Origin: Elmis aenea
Taxonomy: Eukaryota > Arthropoda > Insecta > Coleoptera > Elmidae
Assembly: GCA_947652605.1 (NCBI GenBank)
Contig: CANTFG010000153.1
Coordinates: forward strand, 1 to 64,000
DNA length: 64,000 nt
Direction: 5' to 3'
In this document: piece by piece, positions 11,041 through 23,289 of the stretch
Position numbering within the stretch: the first letter of the stretch is position 1
Layout: each line of letters begins with the position of its first letter
Notes under the pieces: model-generated
Seen by the model: the letters and a program-made list of their open reading frames with translations, nothing else
What the model was told of the DNA's origin: nothing
Database searches by the model: none
Translations under genes and position numbers: made by a program

Positions 11041-11769
11041 TTAAATTACAAATGTGGGGAGCCGTGGACACGGACCTCCTTATAACAATAGATTCACACA
11101 TGGTTACGTTGTCTTGGTATAAAAAATGTTCGATAAATATTAGTTAAAGTTTGGACGTGTTAAAAATTAAAAAATCCAAATGCACGCAACTTGCAAGGTT
11201 GTATGATGTCATTGAATCTTCTGAAGCGATCGTTTCAATCCTGTACAACACAATTTAGTACGTGAATTGGTTACACCTTACATTATTAAGTATTTACAGA
11301 GCAAATTACGAGACAACAATCACGAAAATAGTTTTCAAGCAACGTCCACACACCCTGTTGATTCGTGTTTGAGACACAGCACTTAACCGCGCAACATTAA
11401 ATAGTTGCAAATGTTGACTCTTGGCTTCTATCATTATTTTACAGTAACACAGTAAGTACGTAATTGTTTCAGCATTATAAACTGCATTCAATGATCAATG
11501 CAAATGCATACTTCAGTCTTGCAATTGATGCAACCACTTGCGAGAAATTAAGGCAATAGCCGAATGTCGTCAAATTCATCACTAAAATTAACAAATCGGG
11601 TCAGCTTTAAATTATTTTATTTTAATATCCTGACTTTATGACTTAGTAAATAAGGTTTTCAAGGACAATTAAAGTTTAAACACGTAGAGACAGAAATAGA
11701 TATAAAACCCATAGAGAAAACCTTAAAGCACAACCTATAGAATACAACATCCTATATGCACAACTAACA
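11041..11769. other. Unassigned sequence
   Basis: No gene or bordered repeat could be supported. Confidence 0.4.
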
Positions 11770-11975
11770 GCGGTATGCACAGTCGATCGCCGGAGGAGCC
11801 TCCGGCGGTGCGCCGACAGTTTGCTTTGCACAGTCGTTCACCGGCGGCTCCTCCAGCGCACCGCCGGCGGCTCCTCCGGCGAAGCGCCGAGCGTTGCACA
11901 GTCGTTCTCCAGCGAGTCTTCACCTAAGTGGCACATGCGCAATACTTGAAAACTCGGCGCTTCGCCGGCGCGAGT
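11770..11975. repeat. GC-rich inverted-repeat island
   Basis: In otherwise AT-rich DNA, about 200 bp is strongly GC-rich. A perfect hairpin with 9-bp arms and a 2-bp loop (CGCCGGAGG/CCTCCGGCG) lies at 11788-11807. The 15-mer CGGCGAAGCGCCGAG at 11877-11891 recurs inverted at 11953-11967. TGCACAGTCG is repeated directly three times at about 11776, 11827 and 11895. Overlapping open frames on the minus strand are probably a by-product of the composition. The nature of the island is unknown. Confidence 0.6.
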
Positions 11976-12789
11976 ATCTAACATCTCCAGGGTACTGAAT
12001 ATTGTTGCAAAATGCAAATTTATATTTATTTTTAACATCAGTTTTTATCCTCGATGATGGAATAGTTTTGTATCATATGATTATCATTTTTTTTCCTCGG
12101 CACTGTACGATTTATTCGATATAATATATTATTTAAGTGTTGCAAAGTCGACTAAACTTCAATTGTACTGTACATGAAGTATTCAGCTTAATTGTTTGTC
12201 CAGGTGTTTCTCTGTGCTAATGTTTGATAAATGTACATATTACATATCTTATGTTCTTATTTTTCTGCTGGGTTAATAGCAAGTGTACAAAATACTGTGT
12301 AAAATTATGGATGTCTATATTTTTTTAACAAATATTACTTTAATTGCGATCATATTGTATCGAAAGTCAGTGAATTATAGAATTACGAGGAAATACATAA
12401 CTTGGTGCGTTAATGTATTCAATTATTATAACATCTCTCAGTTTTGTCTCGTCGATTTTCCTAGCAACGCAACTTTGTCCGGCTATAAAAAAAGCTCTAG
12501 TGTAATTACCCCCGAATATTAAATGAACACTAAACATTCTCATTTCAAAAAAGGGTAACCGAAAAAAAAAACAAAAGTGAACATTTTTACATGAAAAAAA
12601 AAAACTATCAGAATTAAAAAAGAGAAAATGTTTCTTTAAAGTGATATTCTGGCAACCCTATGTAAATGAATTTAATAATATTAAATAATAAGGTTCGGCC
12701 ACATCATTTTCAGCCTGTTCTAAGTCCTCAATTAAATGTATAAATTTAATATCATCCATAATAAATAAAACAACAACTCACAACACACA
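11976..12789. other. Unassigned AT-rich sequence
   Basis: No supported gene. A short minus-strand frame starting at an ATG near 12762 (MDDIKFIHLIEDLEQAEN, then a stop) could be a leader exon of a transposase-type gene, but nothing confirms it. Confidence 0.3.
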
Positions 12790-13060
12790 CAAAGGTTACG
12801 ATTTGGGTGCAAAGCGAGCGGTATTTGCCAAGAGGAGTGGGTCTACCCACTCGCGTTGAACGAGAATGGAGCGCCTGCGAGAGGAGACGTTGGGAATACG
12901 ATTCTCAGTGGTTTGTGCACCCCTCGCGTTCAACGGTAGCGAAATCGCTGAACAGGAGGAGTTGAGAATACCAGCTCTGTTCAACGCGAGCGAGTTCGGA
13001 ATACCGGCCCAGTTGACCGCGGTCGACGTCTTGGCCCCCCTGCTGTATAGTGACAATCAT
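12790..13060. repeat. GC-rich segment with inverted TCGCGTTGAAC motifs
   Basis: TCGCGTTGAAC at 12851-12861 is repeated perfectly inverted at 12979-12989, with a one-base variant TCGCGTTCAAC at 12924-12934. All three reading directions stay partly open because of composition, and no domain is recognisable. Probably a MITE or part of one; the ends were not identified. Confidence 0.4.
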
Positions 13061-14113
13061 AGACTGAATTTGTAAAGGATTACTCAAAATTGTGTGACAT
13101 GACGTAATTCAAAAATTTAACAAGTTTTGCAACTCGAATTAGTAACAGGCTACTATACGCGAGTAAATTAAACATTAATTTAAAAAAACAAAAACTTGAC
13201 AGACCAATTTATCTACAATATATCTACTCCACACTCCAACGCTTTATAAACTTAGCAGACAGTTATAAATAACCTAGTTTATTTCGTTTAAGTTATAAGT
13301 CAAAGCGATAATTGAATTATTTTTAAACATGACACAAAAACCATTAATATTCCTTCTTAACCAATAGACACCAAATTCGAATGCACAAGTAAAACCAAAA
13401 AATTATTAAGATTTGTTTTGAAAACAGTGTCCGAGATATTTCCAGACCTTGAAAATTATTTATAAACAGCTACGAATGCCCCAAATAATTTCCAATTACA
13501 GCGAAGCTAATATTATTTGTTTTTAAATTTTATTTTCGCGACAAGATATGGAACGTCCGAAGAATTCGATTAGATTACAGTTGTCCGTTCTGAATGTGCG
13601 AAGAACTTTGGATTTGTTTAACAATAAGCACGTAATTGTACTAAATCAAAACAAACAGTTGGAAATTCCTGATAATAACAAAAATATTATTAATAAATAT
13701 TTTTTTCATGCGCATCTTCGGTTTTTATTTAAGTAGATAATAGCGTTCGTTTTGTGCAGGGTGTTTAATTAGCGACTGATATGAAAGACATTATCAACGA
13801 CAATAAAAATAATAGTCTTTTGTTTCATGGCACGCTCAGTTTGTTAGGAATCAAATATTAAAAAGAACAAACCATTCAGGATGATCTTTAAATGTTTAAG
13901 ACTCACAGTCAGCATGGAAATCTCGCTTAACTTAAGAGCTACAACGTAGGGACTAGGGTTTCTCATATTTGACTATTTTGCTTGTCCAGGGATTTCGGAA
14001 AGAAATCGGTCTTCTTCCCGGGATTTCCCGGGATTCCGGGACGTAAAAAAATAAGTCAATATTTTGAAAGAAATAACCCAGAAACTGGAGGAGAGATTTA
14101 TTACTTAAAAACA
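13061..14113. other. Unassigned sequence
   Basis: A 62-codon plus-strand frame at 13548-13736 has no recognisable motif. At 13757 the string CAGGGTGTTT resembles the start of a CAGGGTG element, but no partner end was found. Confidence 0.35.
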
Positions 14114-14121
14114 ATTCCAAG

Positions 14122-15448
14122 CAGGCCCGGACTGGCCATCTGGCAGTTCGGGCAAATGCCCGAAGGGCCGGTGCCCGGATGGGCCGGTTTGGGCCGGTCT
14201 AAGCTACGGGCTTAATAAGTTCGGCGCTGAAGTAAACGGAGCGCAAAAATTATGATAAAAGGTGGCATTATAACATTTGCCCGTATAGTACGGGCCGTAT
14301 TCAATCTTAACGTTTTTCAGGGGCTCCACAATACGCAATAGCGTCGTATGTTTGATCGCGCCACTCGTGCTTCAGAAATAGTCCCGATATTATCCGAAAC
14401 CTGACGCATAGCTATAGATGGCGTGTGCATGTGTATATAGTAGTTTCATAATCTACTTATTTTATAAAACACATTGTTTATTAAACAGATTCATAATAAA
14501 TATATTGATGCGAGTTTATTAAGTCTGCGTAAGTGGTTACCATATAAAGCTTTTAGTGGGCCATAGAAGTTGATGCATGGTCTCAAACTAATTTTAAGAT
14601 GGAAAAATATCATTAAAAATTCATGACCCTAGATTTTAGCGATTTTAGAAATATTCGCAAGAGTAAAGTGCCCGTATTTTAGGTTTTCAAAAAAGTTTTT
14701 TTTAAACTTTTTTAAAATTCTTAAAATACTAGCACTTTACTCTTGCAAATATTTCTAAAATCGCTAAAATCTAGTGTCATATGAATTTTTATTGAATTTT
14801 TTTGAAACTCAAAATTAGTTTTAGACCATGCACCAACTTTTCGTAGGGATCAAAAATTTTGAGAAACCTACAATAAAAATCGTTTCCATTTATTGCAGAC
14901 TTTTTGAATGTTAAAATTACTTCAAAAATAAAAATTGAAATTTTAACGTCAAATTTTACATTTTGGTTTTATTATTAATTCTAAATAATCTTTTCCCATG
15001 AGTTTTTTTTTTTGTATAGGTAGGTAAGTTGTTTTCAATAAGGGCACATTACTCTTATGAATATTTCTGAAATCGCTAAAATCTAGTGCTGTATGAATTT
15101 TTTTAATTTTTTTTTATCTTAAAATTAGTTTGAGGTAATGCACCAACTTTTATCAAGAACTAAAAATTTACAATAAAATCCATGATAAAAATTATTCCAT
15201 TTGTTGCATACTTTTTGAATGACGCTGTATAAAGAATATATGTAACGTGAAAAATTAATAAATTAGTTATGAAAAATAATAGTCAAGTTTCTTTTAAAAA
15301 AATCAAAAACATCAAAAGTTCTTAATTTTTTAAATTTAAATCAATTGATTATTGATTTTTTAAATAAAAATTAAATTTTGACCAACCCTGGCTGTGGGCC
15401 TCTATAATCTGAATGCCCGGGCCGATTTTTGTTCCCAGTCCGCCACTG
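14122..15448. mobile_element. hAT element, 1,327 bp, non-autonomous
   Basis: The left end CAGGCCCGGACTGGCC and right end CCCAGTCCGCCACTG, related to CAGTGGCGGACTGG, are flanked by a perfect 8-bp duplication ATTCCAAG (14114-14121, 15449-15456). GGGCCGG motifs cluster near both ends. The interior holds a nested palindrome (14560-14870) and no transposase frame. Confidence 0.92.
14560..14870. repeat. Palindrome inside the hAT element
   Basis: The arms around GATGCATGGTCTCAAACTAA (about 14572) and TTAGTTTTAGACCATGCACC (about 14816) are inverted copies centred near 14695. Inner repeats of AAATCGCTAAAATCTAG occur on both strands. A third, direct copy of one arm sits at 15040-15150, so the unit has been duplicated. 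Confidence 0.7.
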
Positions 15449-15680
15449 ATTCCAAGTCATATATGTAAGGTTAGGCGCGCACTTGCGATTTTCGGTCGCG
15501 CGATTATTTAGTCGCAAAATTAAAACTTTCAGTGGGCTCTTGCTAATTGGCCTCCGCTGTTTCTTTTTCTCTCAACTTTAATCAGCAATTGTTTTGCTTC
15601 GCCCCTAATAATTGTAATTATCAATTTTTCAAATGAAAAACAGGCCAATGGCTAAAAGTATACGGGAAGCGTAGAATATA

Positions 15681-16353
15681 CAGAGAGGTTCAAATGCGAC
15701 GGGATTACCTACTAGGTAGGTACTAGGTAGGTAATATCTAGGTATCTCGCTTAATAAATAGTCAAGATAGAGAAACGGTGAAATTACCAAAAATGTGCAG
15801 GTTTTTGGGACAAACTCAGAACAGTTCTCAAATATATTCTATCAATTCCGGGTTTTCTTATTTTTTTTTGTTTTTACAGTTTCCTTTTTGTTTCTCATCT
15901 TTAAAAATATTAAAAAGTTTTGTGACTTGCGTATTATTGAAAATAAATACATAAATCCTTATATATTTGGACAGCGAAAAAATAAGGAATTTAAATAGGT
16001 CATAGTCAACTATAGCTTCCATTTAAAAAAGGTGAGTTTGTCATAACTTTTTAACGGCGAGCGTAAAAAATTTTTTTTTTAGTATAATCAAATTAAACAA
16101 AAATATCTAAAAATAGTCTTCATAAAGTTTTTCGTTATTTAAAACAATAAAGGAGATATGACACATTATAAAAATATAACAAAAAAAAAACAGTTTTTCT
16201 TTAATAACTCGAAAACCGGAAACGATAGAATATTTTTGAAAACGGTTCTGAGTTTGTCCAAAAAAACTACACATTTTTGGTAATTTAACTGTTTCTCTAT
16301 CTTGACTATTATGCGAGATAACCATATAATTCTATCGAATTTGGACCACCCTG
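15681..16353. mobile_element. Foldback element, 673 bp, TA-flanked
   Basis: The left end CAGAGAGGTTCAAATGCGAC and right end GAATTTGGACCACCCTG are divergent inverted copies. The subterminal arms are clear: TAGTCAAGATAGAGAAACGG near 15761 and TTTCTCTATCTTGACTATTA near 16292. TA flanks both sides. A block near 15975-16030 (AATAAGGAATTTAAATAGGT) is shared with the centre of the foldback 27989-28715, so different members share interior modules. Confidence 0.75.
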
Positions 16354-16465
16354 TACAGTTTAATTTAGGCAATAATACATTGAACTAAAACTAATTCTAT
16401 TTAAAACAAAAAGTACTTTATTTAATTACAAGCGATAGTAAATATACGATCCCGCTTTTTAAAAA

Positions 16466-16807
16466 TTATGCAATAAAATTAAGTTTTCTACATTTGGCTC
16501 CAAATGTATTTATTATATTGTCTATGTTGACATCTATATCTTTATGAATATGAAATAAAGACAATCCCGTTAAACATTGTTGTGTCATATTAGATCGGAA
16601 CCACCCTTTTAACTTTTTTAAAGCCGAAAAACTCCTTTTTACCGAGGCAACGCTAACAGGAAGAGTGCATAAAATTTGCAAAATGATTTTGAAAGTGGGG
16701 TATATTTCGGCGTTACATTTTTTATACGTTTCAAAAGCACTGTCAGGTACATGAAGTAGTTCCATTAGATCGTCGTTTTTAAATACTTTACTTAAATAAG
16801 TGACCAT
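16466..16807 (-). pseudogene. hAT transposase C-terminal dimerisation domain (ZMYM1-like)
   Basis: The 113-residue frame contains ILCTLPVSVASVKRSFSALK, then LKGWFRSNMTQQCLTGLSLF and HIHKDIDVNIDNIINTF. This is the C-terminal dimerisation region of hAT transposases, the part conserved in TTF-type/ZMYM1-like proteins. The upstream zinc-finger and catalytic regions are missing. At 16949-16967, upstream of the frame, lies GGATCCGCCACTG, a typical hAT terminus, so the fragment is likely the residue of an internally deleted element. The opposite end was not found. Confidence 0.8.
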
Positions 16808-17240
16808 TGAATTTGTAAATTCATTTATATCTTCACTAGACTTTGTTATAAGCTAAAGCGGCAACGCAGGAAGTAAAATACCTATTGGTAAAACTTAATT
16901 TTTTTAAATATCTTGGTCTTAGGGGCGGGGGTAATTACCCCATTTACCCCCTGGATCCGCCACTGCTTACAGATCCTTATTTGAGTTTACCATTGTTACT
17001 TCCTTCAAACAGGTTATGGTACACACTTTGACGCTTTTCCTGTCAACTAGGACACAGCCAAACACTAAAAATTAGGACAACAGTGAGAAAGTAATTGAAA
17101 AAGTAGTACAAAATTTTGTTTCAACACTAGCCTTGTTAAAATCGGCGTTGAAAACATTCTTAACCTCCTGTATTTGTAGCAGAAATTAATAATTAAATTA
17201 CTTGCAAACAAGGTTATTTATTCCTTTTTATGATTTTAAT

Positions 17241-17699
17241 CAGGGCATGAAACCGGTTTTTTAAACCGGTTTAAAAAACCGGTTAACCGTTATTTTTTGT
17301 CAGAAAAAGTGATTTTTAACCGAAACCGAAACCGTTATTTTTAAAGGCAAAAAAAACGGTAACCTTTAACCAAAATAATAAAAAACCGGTTTTTTTAACG
17401 GCTTTTTTTTAATAAAAATTACTATGAAAAATACAAAATCTGTAGTAAATGCGATTAGTTTACCAAAAGTCATTACTGAACTCTTGATTGTACATTTATT
17501 ATAAAATTATAAATAAATAATATCTTTTCATACTTTGCATTCCTGATCTAAATAATTTTAAAAACCGGTTAATTTAACCCGTTTTTTCTAAACCGGTTTT
17601 TTACGAATAAAACCGGTTTTTCAACAAAAACCGTTATAAAAATAAAGTTCTCGATTTCGGTTAACCGTTAACCAAAAATTTTTTCGGTTTCGAGCCCTG
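17241..17699. mobile_element. hAT MITE (CAGGGCATGAAACCGG), 459 bp
   Basis: The ends CAGGGCATGAAACCGG and TTTCGGTTTCGAGCCCTG are flanked by a perfect 8-bp duplication ATTTTAAT (17233-17240, 17700-17707). AACCGGTTT palindromes are iterated at both ends. A solo end of the same family is at 8765-8808. Confidence 0.92.
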
Positions 17700-17707
17700 A
17701 TTTTAAT

Positions 17708-18130
17708 AATACTTTTCTTGCTGCTAATAGGAACAAAGTCTCAAAATTAAATGTTGTATTTGTAATTAAGTTTTGTTTTCTGAGATTACGGTAATTGGTT
17801 TTCAGATTAATGTTTACCAGTAGTTAAATTAAAAATTGCAATGCATTTTGCGACTCATTACACGCGTATCAAAACCAAAAAAAGATTGCTGTACGTTGCG
17901 CTAGTTGCAATAACTCAGATGCGTTTTAATATTTATAACTTCGCAATGGACCAAGGGTCGGCACATGAACGACGTACATTTTCGATTTACGCATATAAAA
18001 TTAGTGGCTTAGCAAAAAATTCGTGTTTAACTTGGGATAGAGTGGACAAACGTCCCGAACTATCTGGATTTGCCCCTCGTTTTAGTTCGATGCTCCGATG
18101 TCACCAAGAACTGCATATCATGCATATTAT
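17708..18130. other. Unassigned sequence
   Basis: A 118-codon frame at 17841-18197 runs into the neighbouring hAT MITE and shows no family motif. I do not regard it as a gene. Confidence 0.4.
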
Positions 18131-18138
18131 GTTAAATC

Positions 18139-18378
18139 CAGGGCTGCGGAGTCGGGAAAAAAAAGTCGACTCCGACATTTTGTGGTGTGTAATATAAGAA
18201 AAAAATAAATAAGTATAAAAAAATTATTTAAAATTTGAGTTTTAATTTTGCGGCAAAGGACCACCTCGCAATTTTTTGTTGTACTCGGAGTCGGAGTCGG
18301 TACATTTTTTCCGACTCCGACTCCGACTCCACTGACCAGAAATTTCTCCTAAACTCCGACTCCGACTCCACAGCCCTG
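18139..18378. mobile_element. hAT MITE (CAGGGCTGCGGAGTCGG), 240 bp
   Basis: The ends CAGGGCTGCGGAGTCGG and CCGACTCCACAGCCCTG are flanked by a perfect 8-bp duplication GTTAAATC (18131-18138, 18379-18386). The interior consists largely of iterated GGAGTC/GACTCC hexamers facing each other, which makes a strong hairpin. Confidence 0.93.
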
Positions 18379-18468
18379 GTTAAATCTAGGTAACGCTATG
18401 CTGTAATTTTTTGGGTAACGCTAGTGGCTCAGAACTCCTCTTTATAATACGAAAGCGATGTATAAAAT

Positions 18469-18579
18469 CTGTTTTATACTGTGCTATTTTTTCGTTTAAG
18501 AAAATCGTATACGATTTTTCTACAAAAATTTCGTTCAAGAATTTAGCATGGAAAATATGAACCATTTACATTGTACTAT
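18469..18579. mobile_element. CTGTTTTATAC MITE, left part, split by a LINE
   Basis: This matches, in inverse orientation, the right end of the MITE at 22825-23289. The family continues after the LINE at 21741 (TACTATTTTTTGGTACGAAAAC). The LINE 18580-21740 therefore jumped into this MITE copy. Confidence 0.75.
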
Positions 18580-21500
18580 GTATTTAAAGGCAGTTGAAAA
18601 TATGAAACTATATACGGAGTTATATGAAAACTCATCACAAAATAAATAGCAATTAAGTTACAAAAATAGTTCTTCTAATTCTAGTAGCCTTAAATCAGTT
18701 CATATTAATATGCAAAGTCTGAGGTATAAAACAATTGATCTCGAAGTATTTCTTGAAGTAAATAAATGTGATATAGTTTTAATAACGGAACACTGGCTAA
18801 AATCTAATGAAATTCCTATGTTAAATATCACGAACTATAAATTAGTAAATTTTTCAAGTAGATTGGCACAAAAAGGTGGTGGTACATTGATAATGGTTAG
18901 AGATGACTTTGTCGTCAACAGTATTGATATCAAACTGGAACTTTGCAATGAAGATAACATCGAGTATTCATTTGGTGAGTTGATATTCCAAAAAATTAAA
19001 ATTATTTTGTTTTGCATATATAGATCACCTTGTGGCCTAAGTCGTATTTTCTTGAATTGGCTTGATAAAGTTCTATTTCATTTTAGTAGTAAATATAAGA
19101 ATCATTTTATTTTAATTGGTGGTGACTTTAACATCGATAATAATTCATCAAATATATCAGAAAAACTTAATCAAATTTTATTGGATTACAATATTCCTGT
19201 AATTAATGATGAACCTACAAGAATCACTAATTTGTCGAGAACCTCTATTGACTACTTAAATATTAATTTGCCGAAGCATCTTTGAAAAACTTATACGATT
19301 TCTACTTACTTTTCTGATCACCTAGCTCTCTTTTTAGAAATTGATATACCAATAAAGCCAACAGCTATTAGACACACTGTTATCAAAAAATTAGACTTAA
19401 ATAAATTTGAACAATCTATTTCAGAAGTAAATTTTAATTTACTAATTAAATCTAGTTGCAGCGTTAACGATAATTTCAATGCTTTTCATGAAAAAATTCA
19501 AGATGTTTATAACAACTCTGTTATATATATTAATAAAAAAGACAAGAAAAATACAAAACATAAACCTTGGATAACGAAGGGTATTAGAATATCATCTGCC
19601 AACTTTAAATGCTTATATAGACTTACCATGACAAAAAACGAGGTGATTTGTAGATACTATAAGCTCTATAAAAAAATTTATCGAAAAGTAATTATTTTAG
19701 CTAAAAAATTTTACTATGCAAATTTTATTAAAGAACATTCGAATAAAAGTAAGGCTGCTTGGGATATTATCAATAACAACTGGGCGCTACATAAAAAAAG
19801 CAAAAACGATTTTAGTAAAATAAACATTGAAGATAAAACCATTTACAATGACAATGAAATTGGTAATGCTTTTAACACATTTTTTTTCAAATATACCGTC
19901 GATGTTCAATAATCAAGATTTTTATTCTAATACCTTACCAAGTTTTCACAAGTCTATTTATCTCTTTCCATGTGATGAAGTTGAAATCAAGAACATAATA
20001 TGTAATTTAAAATCGTCTAATGCATGTGGTATTGACAATCTATCGAACCTGATAATAAAAAAAATAAATAACTTCATCTCCAAGCCTTTAGCTATTTTAA
20101 TTAATCAAAGTTTTGAAGAAGGTATTTTTCCAAATAACCTAAAGATTACTGTAGTTCAACCTATCTTAAAAAAGGTGATGCATCTAACATTAATAATTAC
20201 AGGCCTATAAGTTTAACCTCTATATTTTCTAAAATTTATGAAAAAGTCTATTATAATAGACTTTATAGCTTTTTAACACTAAATAATATTCTGTCACCTA
20301 AACAATATGGTTTTATGAAAGGCAAATCTACCAAGGATGCTTTATGCAAATTAATTAATTACGTTTATCAATATATTGATATAAAAAAGTCAACAGTGGC
20401 TGCTTTTCTTGATCTAAGCAAAGCTTTCGACATGATATCCCATACCTTACTACTAGATAAGTTATATAAAATTGGCATTAGGGGTAATGCACTGCTCTGG
20501 ATTAAAACTTATCTACGTGATAGAATACAATATGTACGTATTAATGAGAGGTTGTCTGATCCTTGTTTCATAATAAAAGGTGTACCTCAGGGCTCTATCC
20601 TGGGTCCTTTATTATTTATTATTTTTGGTAATGATATTTTTTTATTAAACCTGAAATCTGATATTATAATGTATGCGGATGGATGTATCTATTATATTCA
20701 ATTGTGAAAATGAAAAAATTTTACAAAAACAAATTGAAAGAGATCTTTTTTTAATTAATAATTGGTTTAGAAAAAATTGTTTGAGTATAAATGTAAACAA
20801 GTCGAATTTTATTTACTTTAATTTGTTCAGAGAGAGAAACTATAGTTTAGCTATCAAATTAAATAATTCTTTAGTAAGACAGTCTACCAACGCTATACTA
20901 TTAGGGATCATCATTGATGAATGTCTTAATTGGAAGGTACAAATTGATGATTTGTATAACAAAATTCAACCCTTATTATATCAAATATTTAAAATTAGAG
21001 ATATGGTTTGCATTGATACCTTGATGATGCTATACTATGGGCACTTTTACTCTAGAGTATCATATTCAATTATCTTTTGGGGAGGTCACAGTAATCATTT
21101 GCGCAGAATATTTCTATTACAAAAAAAAGTAATTAGAGCTGTTTTTCGTTTAGATTACATTTCCTCATGTAAGCCGATATTTGTTAAACATAAAATCTTA
21201 ACATTACCATCACTTCTTATTTTAGAATCGTTAATGTTCATATTTAAAAATTATGACATAATATGTCAGAATAAATCGTACCATAGTTATAATACTAGAC
21301 ATGGTAGTGATCTCTCATTTCCTTTGCATAGGCTAACCAATTTTGAAAAATCACCTCTATATACTGCAATAAAATTGTATAACCATTTACCTCCTACATA
21401 TAAAGGTGCAATCAGGAAAAAGGGATTTGCTAAATTAGTGAAAGGGTTTTTGGTTGAAAACGCTTTCTACTCACTAGATGAATATCTCGATCGTGATGTA

Positions 21501-21740
21501 TGATTTTCATTGGATTTTGGGATGTGGTTTTGTCCCTATATTTTATTTTATCTGTAATCTTGTTATAAATAATTTGTTTTTTTTTGTGTTGATGTTTTGT
21601 TAACGGCTTGTTTTGTTATTTGTTCTTTTTTTTGTTGTCTATAATGTATTATTCAATGTTCTGCTGCTTTGATCAGCAGCTTTTTGTCTCACGGCATTTT
21701 TTGTTTGTGGACAATAAAGATTTTTATTATTATATTATTA
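18580..21740 (+). mobile_element. Jockey/CR1-type LINE, 5' truncated, 3.16 kb
   Basis: The borders come from the interrupted MITE: TACTAT lies at 18574-18579 and again at 21741-21746. The element holds endonuclease and reverse transcriptase coding (18648-21503), a 3' UTR of about 240 bp with AATAAA near 21714, and a (TTA)n-type tail at 21722-21740 instead of poly(A). ORF1 is absent. Confidence 0.85.
18648..21503 (+). pseudogene. LINE endonuclease-reverse transcriptase (ORF2), lightly damaged
   Basis: The AP-like endonuclease runs from SVHINMQSLRYKTIDLEVFL (18690) through CDIVLITEHWLKSN and HFILIGGDFNIDNN to the RTSIDYLNI block. The reverse transcriptase spans ACGIDNLSNLIIKKINNF (about 20025), AAFLDLSKAFDMISHTLLLD (20400), IIKGVPQGSILGPLLFIIFG (20575) and the catalytic MYAD at 20671. 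The C-terminal tail contains YNTRHGSDLSFPLHR and ends at a stop at 21501-21503. Damage is limited to an in-frame TGA at 19283-19285, frame changes near 19880 and 20172, and one extra G at about 20685 that splits the YADD motif. The endonuclease nicks target DNA to prime reverse transcription. This is a recent, newly dead or defective copy. Confidence 0.88.
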
Positions 21741-21779
21741 TACTATTTTTTGGTACGAAAACTCGGATATATCAATGAA

Positions 21780-22822
21780 AACAAGATATACGATATTATT
21801 GTCTATCTCTTTTTTTCAAAATACTATGTTCACGCTTTGCTTCTGAATGTTATTATTCCGGGAAGTCGCGTAATTCGCCTTGATTTTAAATTTATTTATT
21901 ACGTCGTAGTATATCCAAATGTTGTAATTTGCTTATTTTTTGCTTTTTATGTTTCAACATAGTATATTTCCCACAGGAATTTTATTTTTATTACGAATTA
22001 AAATCTCGGAAAACTACAACTAAAATTAAGGCGTATTTCTTGACCCCCCTAAGCCTGTCATCGTCGTCAACGGGTTTACATAAAACTGAAATCTAGGCAC
22101 CCTAGTGCTTACACATAATTACAAATGAATAGAAAACTACCAAAAATTCAAACAAATAATAAACGTTGACATAAAAAATTATACTCTAAAAAAAGCAGTT
22201 ATACATAGAGGACAACTGTGTTTGGAAATCAATTTTTTTTATGTCATCGTTTATTATTTGTTTTTATTTTTATTAAAAATTAATTTTTAATACATTTCCA
22301 TTGATAGTTATAGTATCATTTTTAAGATTTAATATTTTTTTGTTATGGTAAATAGACTGTTAAGTTGAATTGTTTTTTTTTTTTAATTGAAAATAACATT
22401 TTTCAGATCGTAAAGTGCAATTTTTGTTACCGTTAAGTAGGGGGTAGGGGCCCCGAAATCAGTTTGCGCCTAGGGCCCCCAATTTAGTTAATCCGCCACT
22501 CACCATGGCTACCAGTTACTTTCTGCCCTAGGCCAGTACCAGTAAAGATGTATTTTCAAACCTAAAAATTGATCGGAAACTACTGATTTTCTGGCCCGAC
22601 GCCTAAAAAGGACATTTATTGACCCATTCCCATCAGCAAAAACCAGAAGAAAATAATTTATTTGATTATCTTCTTTAATTTCTGTGACGCAAATATCTAA
22701 AACTACAAAATTTTCAAAACATATAATTTAAAAAAAAAAAGATAAAATTGGTGGCCTTTTTGATTTTTGTGATGAATCCAAAATTTGACGCTACGCTTTG
22801 CACAGTAGGTATAATCTATAAA
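21780..22822. other. Unassigned, with fragments of known repeats
   Basis: 22149-22345 is a truncated copy of the palindrome at 44833-45148. Around 22440-22500 the sequence GGGCCCCCAATTTAGTTAAT, ending at CCGCCACTC, looks like a decayed hAT end. Nothing else could be supported. Confidence 0.45.
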
Positions 22823-22824
22823 GT

Positions 22825-23289
22825 CTGTTTTATACTACACTATTTTTTCGTTTAAGAAAATCGTATACGATTTTCTAGTACGGTGTCAATCAGAAATTAA
22901 AAATCTTCAACGAAAAATTCGTACGAAATTACTACCGTCCCTATATGCGTCCAATTTTAGAATGCGCGCATGCGTATTCTACTGTTACTGTATCTGACCG
23001 CATGTCATTTGTGGGTTAAATTAACTGAAACAATCAAACGATATTAAATACTACTTATTACCGTTATCCCTCACAATTTAGTTTTGTAGGAATAAATATG
23101 TAGAATGGAACAAGCGTTAAATATACGTTAAATTTGAAAATGATTCGCTTTCTGTATTGGGGTTTTCGTACCAATAAATAGTACAATTTAAATGGTTCAT
23201 ATTTTCCATGCTAAATTCTTGAACGAAATTTTTGTATCAAAAATCTTATACGATTTTCTTAAACGAAAAAATAGCATAGTATAAAACAG
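22825..23289. mobile_element. CTGTTTTATAC MITE, 465 bp
   Basis: The inverted ends of about 50 bp start CTGTTTTATACTACACTA and continue into TTTAAGAAAATCGTATACGA. A full relative lies at 54971-55533 and a LINE-interrupted copy starts at 18469. Flanking bases do not give a clear duplication, so the superfamily is unassigned. No coding sequence is present. Confidence 0.8.

Noticed and set aside
11735..12038. Overlapping minus-strand ORFs rich in Arg/Ala
   Set aside because: They are explained by the GC-rich inverted repeats; the two frames mirror the same bases.
13982..14215. 77-codon ORF with Gly/Pro repeats
   Set aside because: It spans the left border of a hAT element and reflects GGGCCGG repeats.
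17841..18197. 118-codon plus-strand ORF
   Set aside because: No motif, and its 3' half runs into a hAT MITE with an exact border at 18139.
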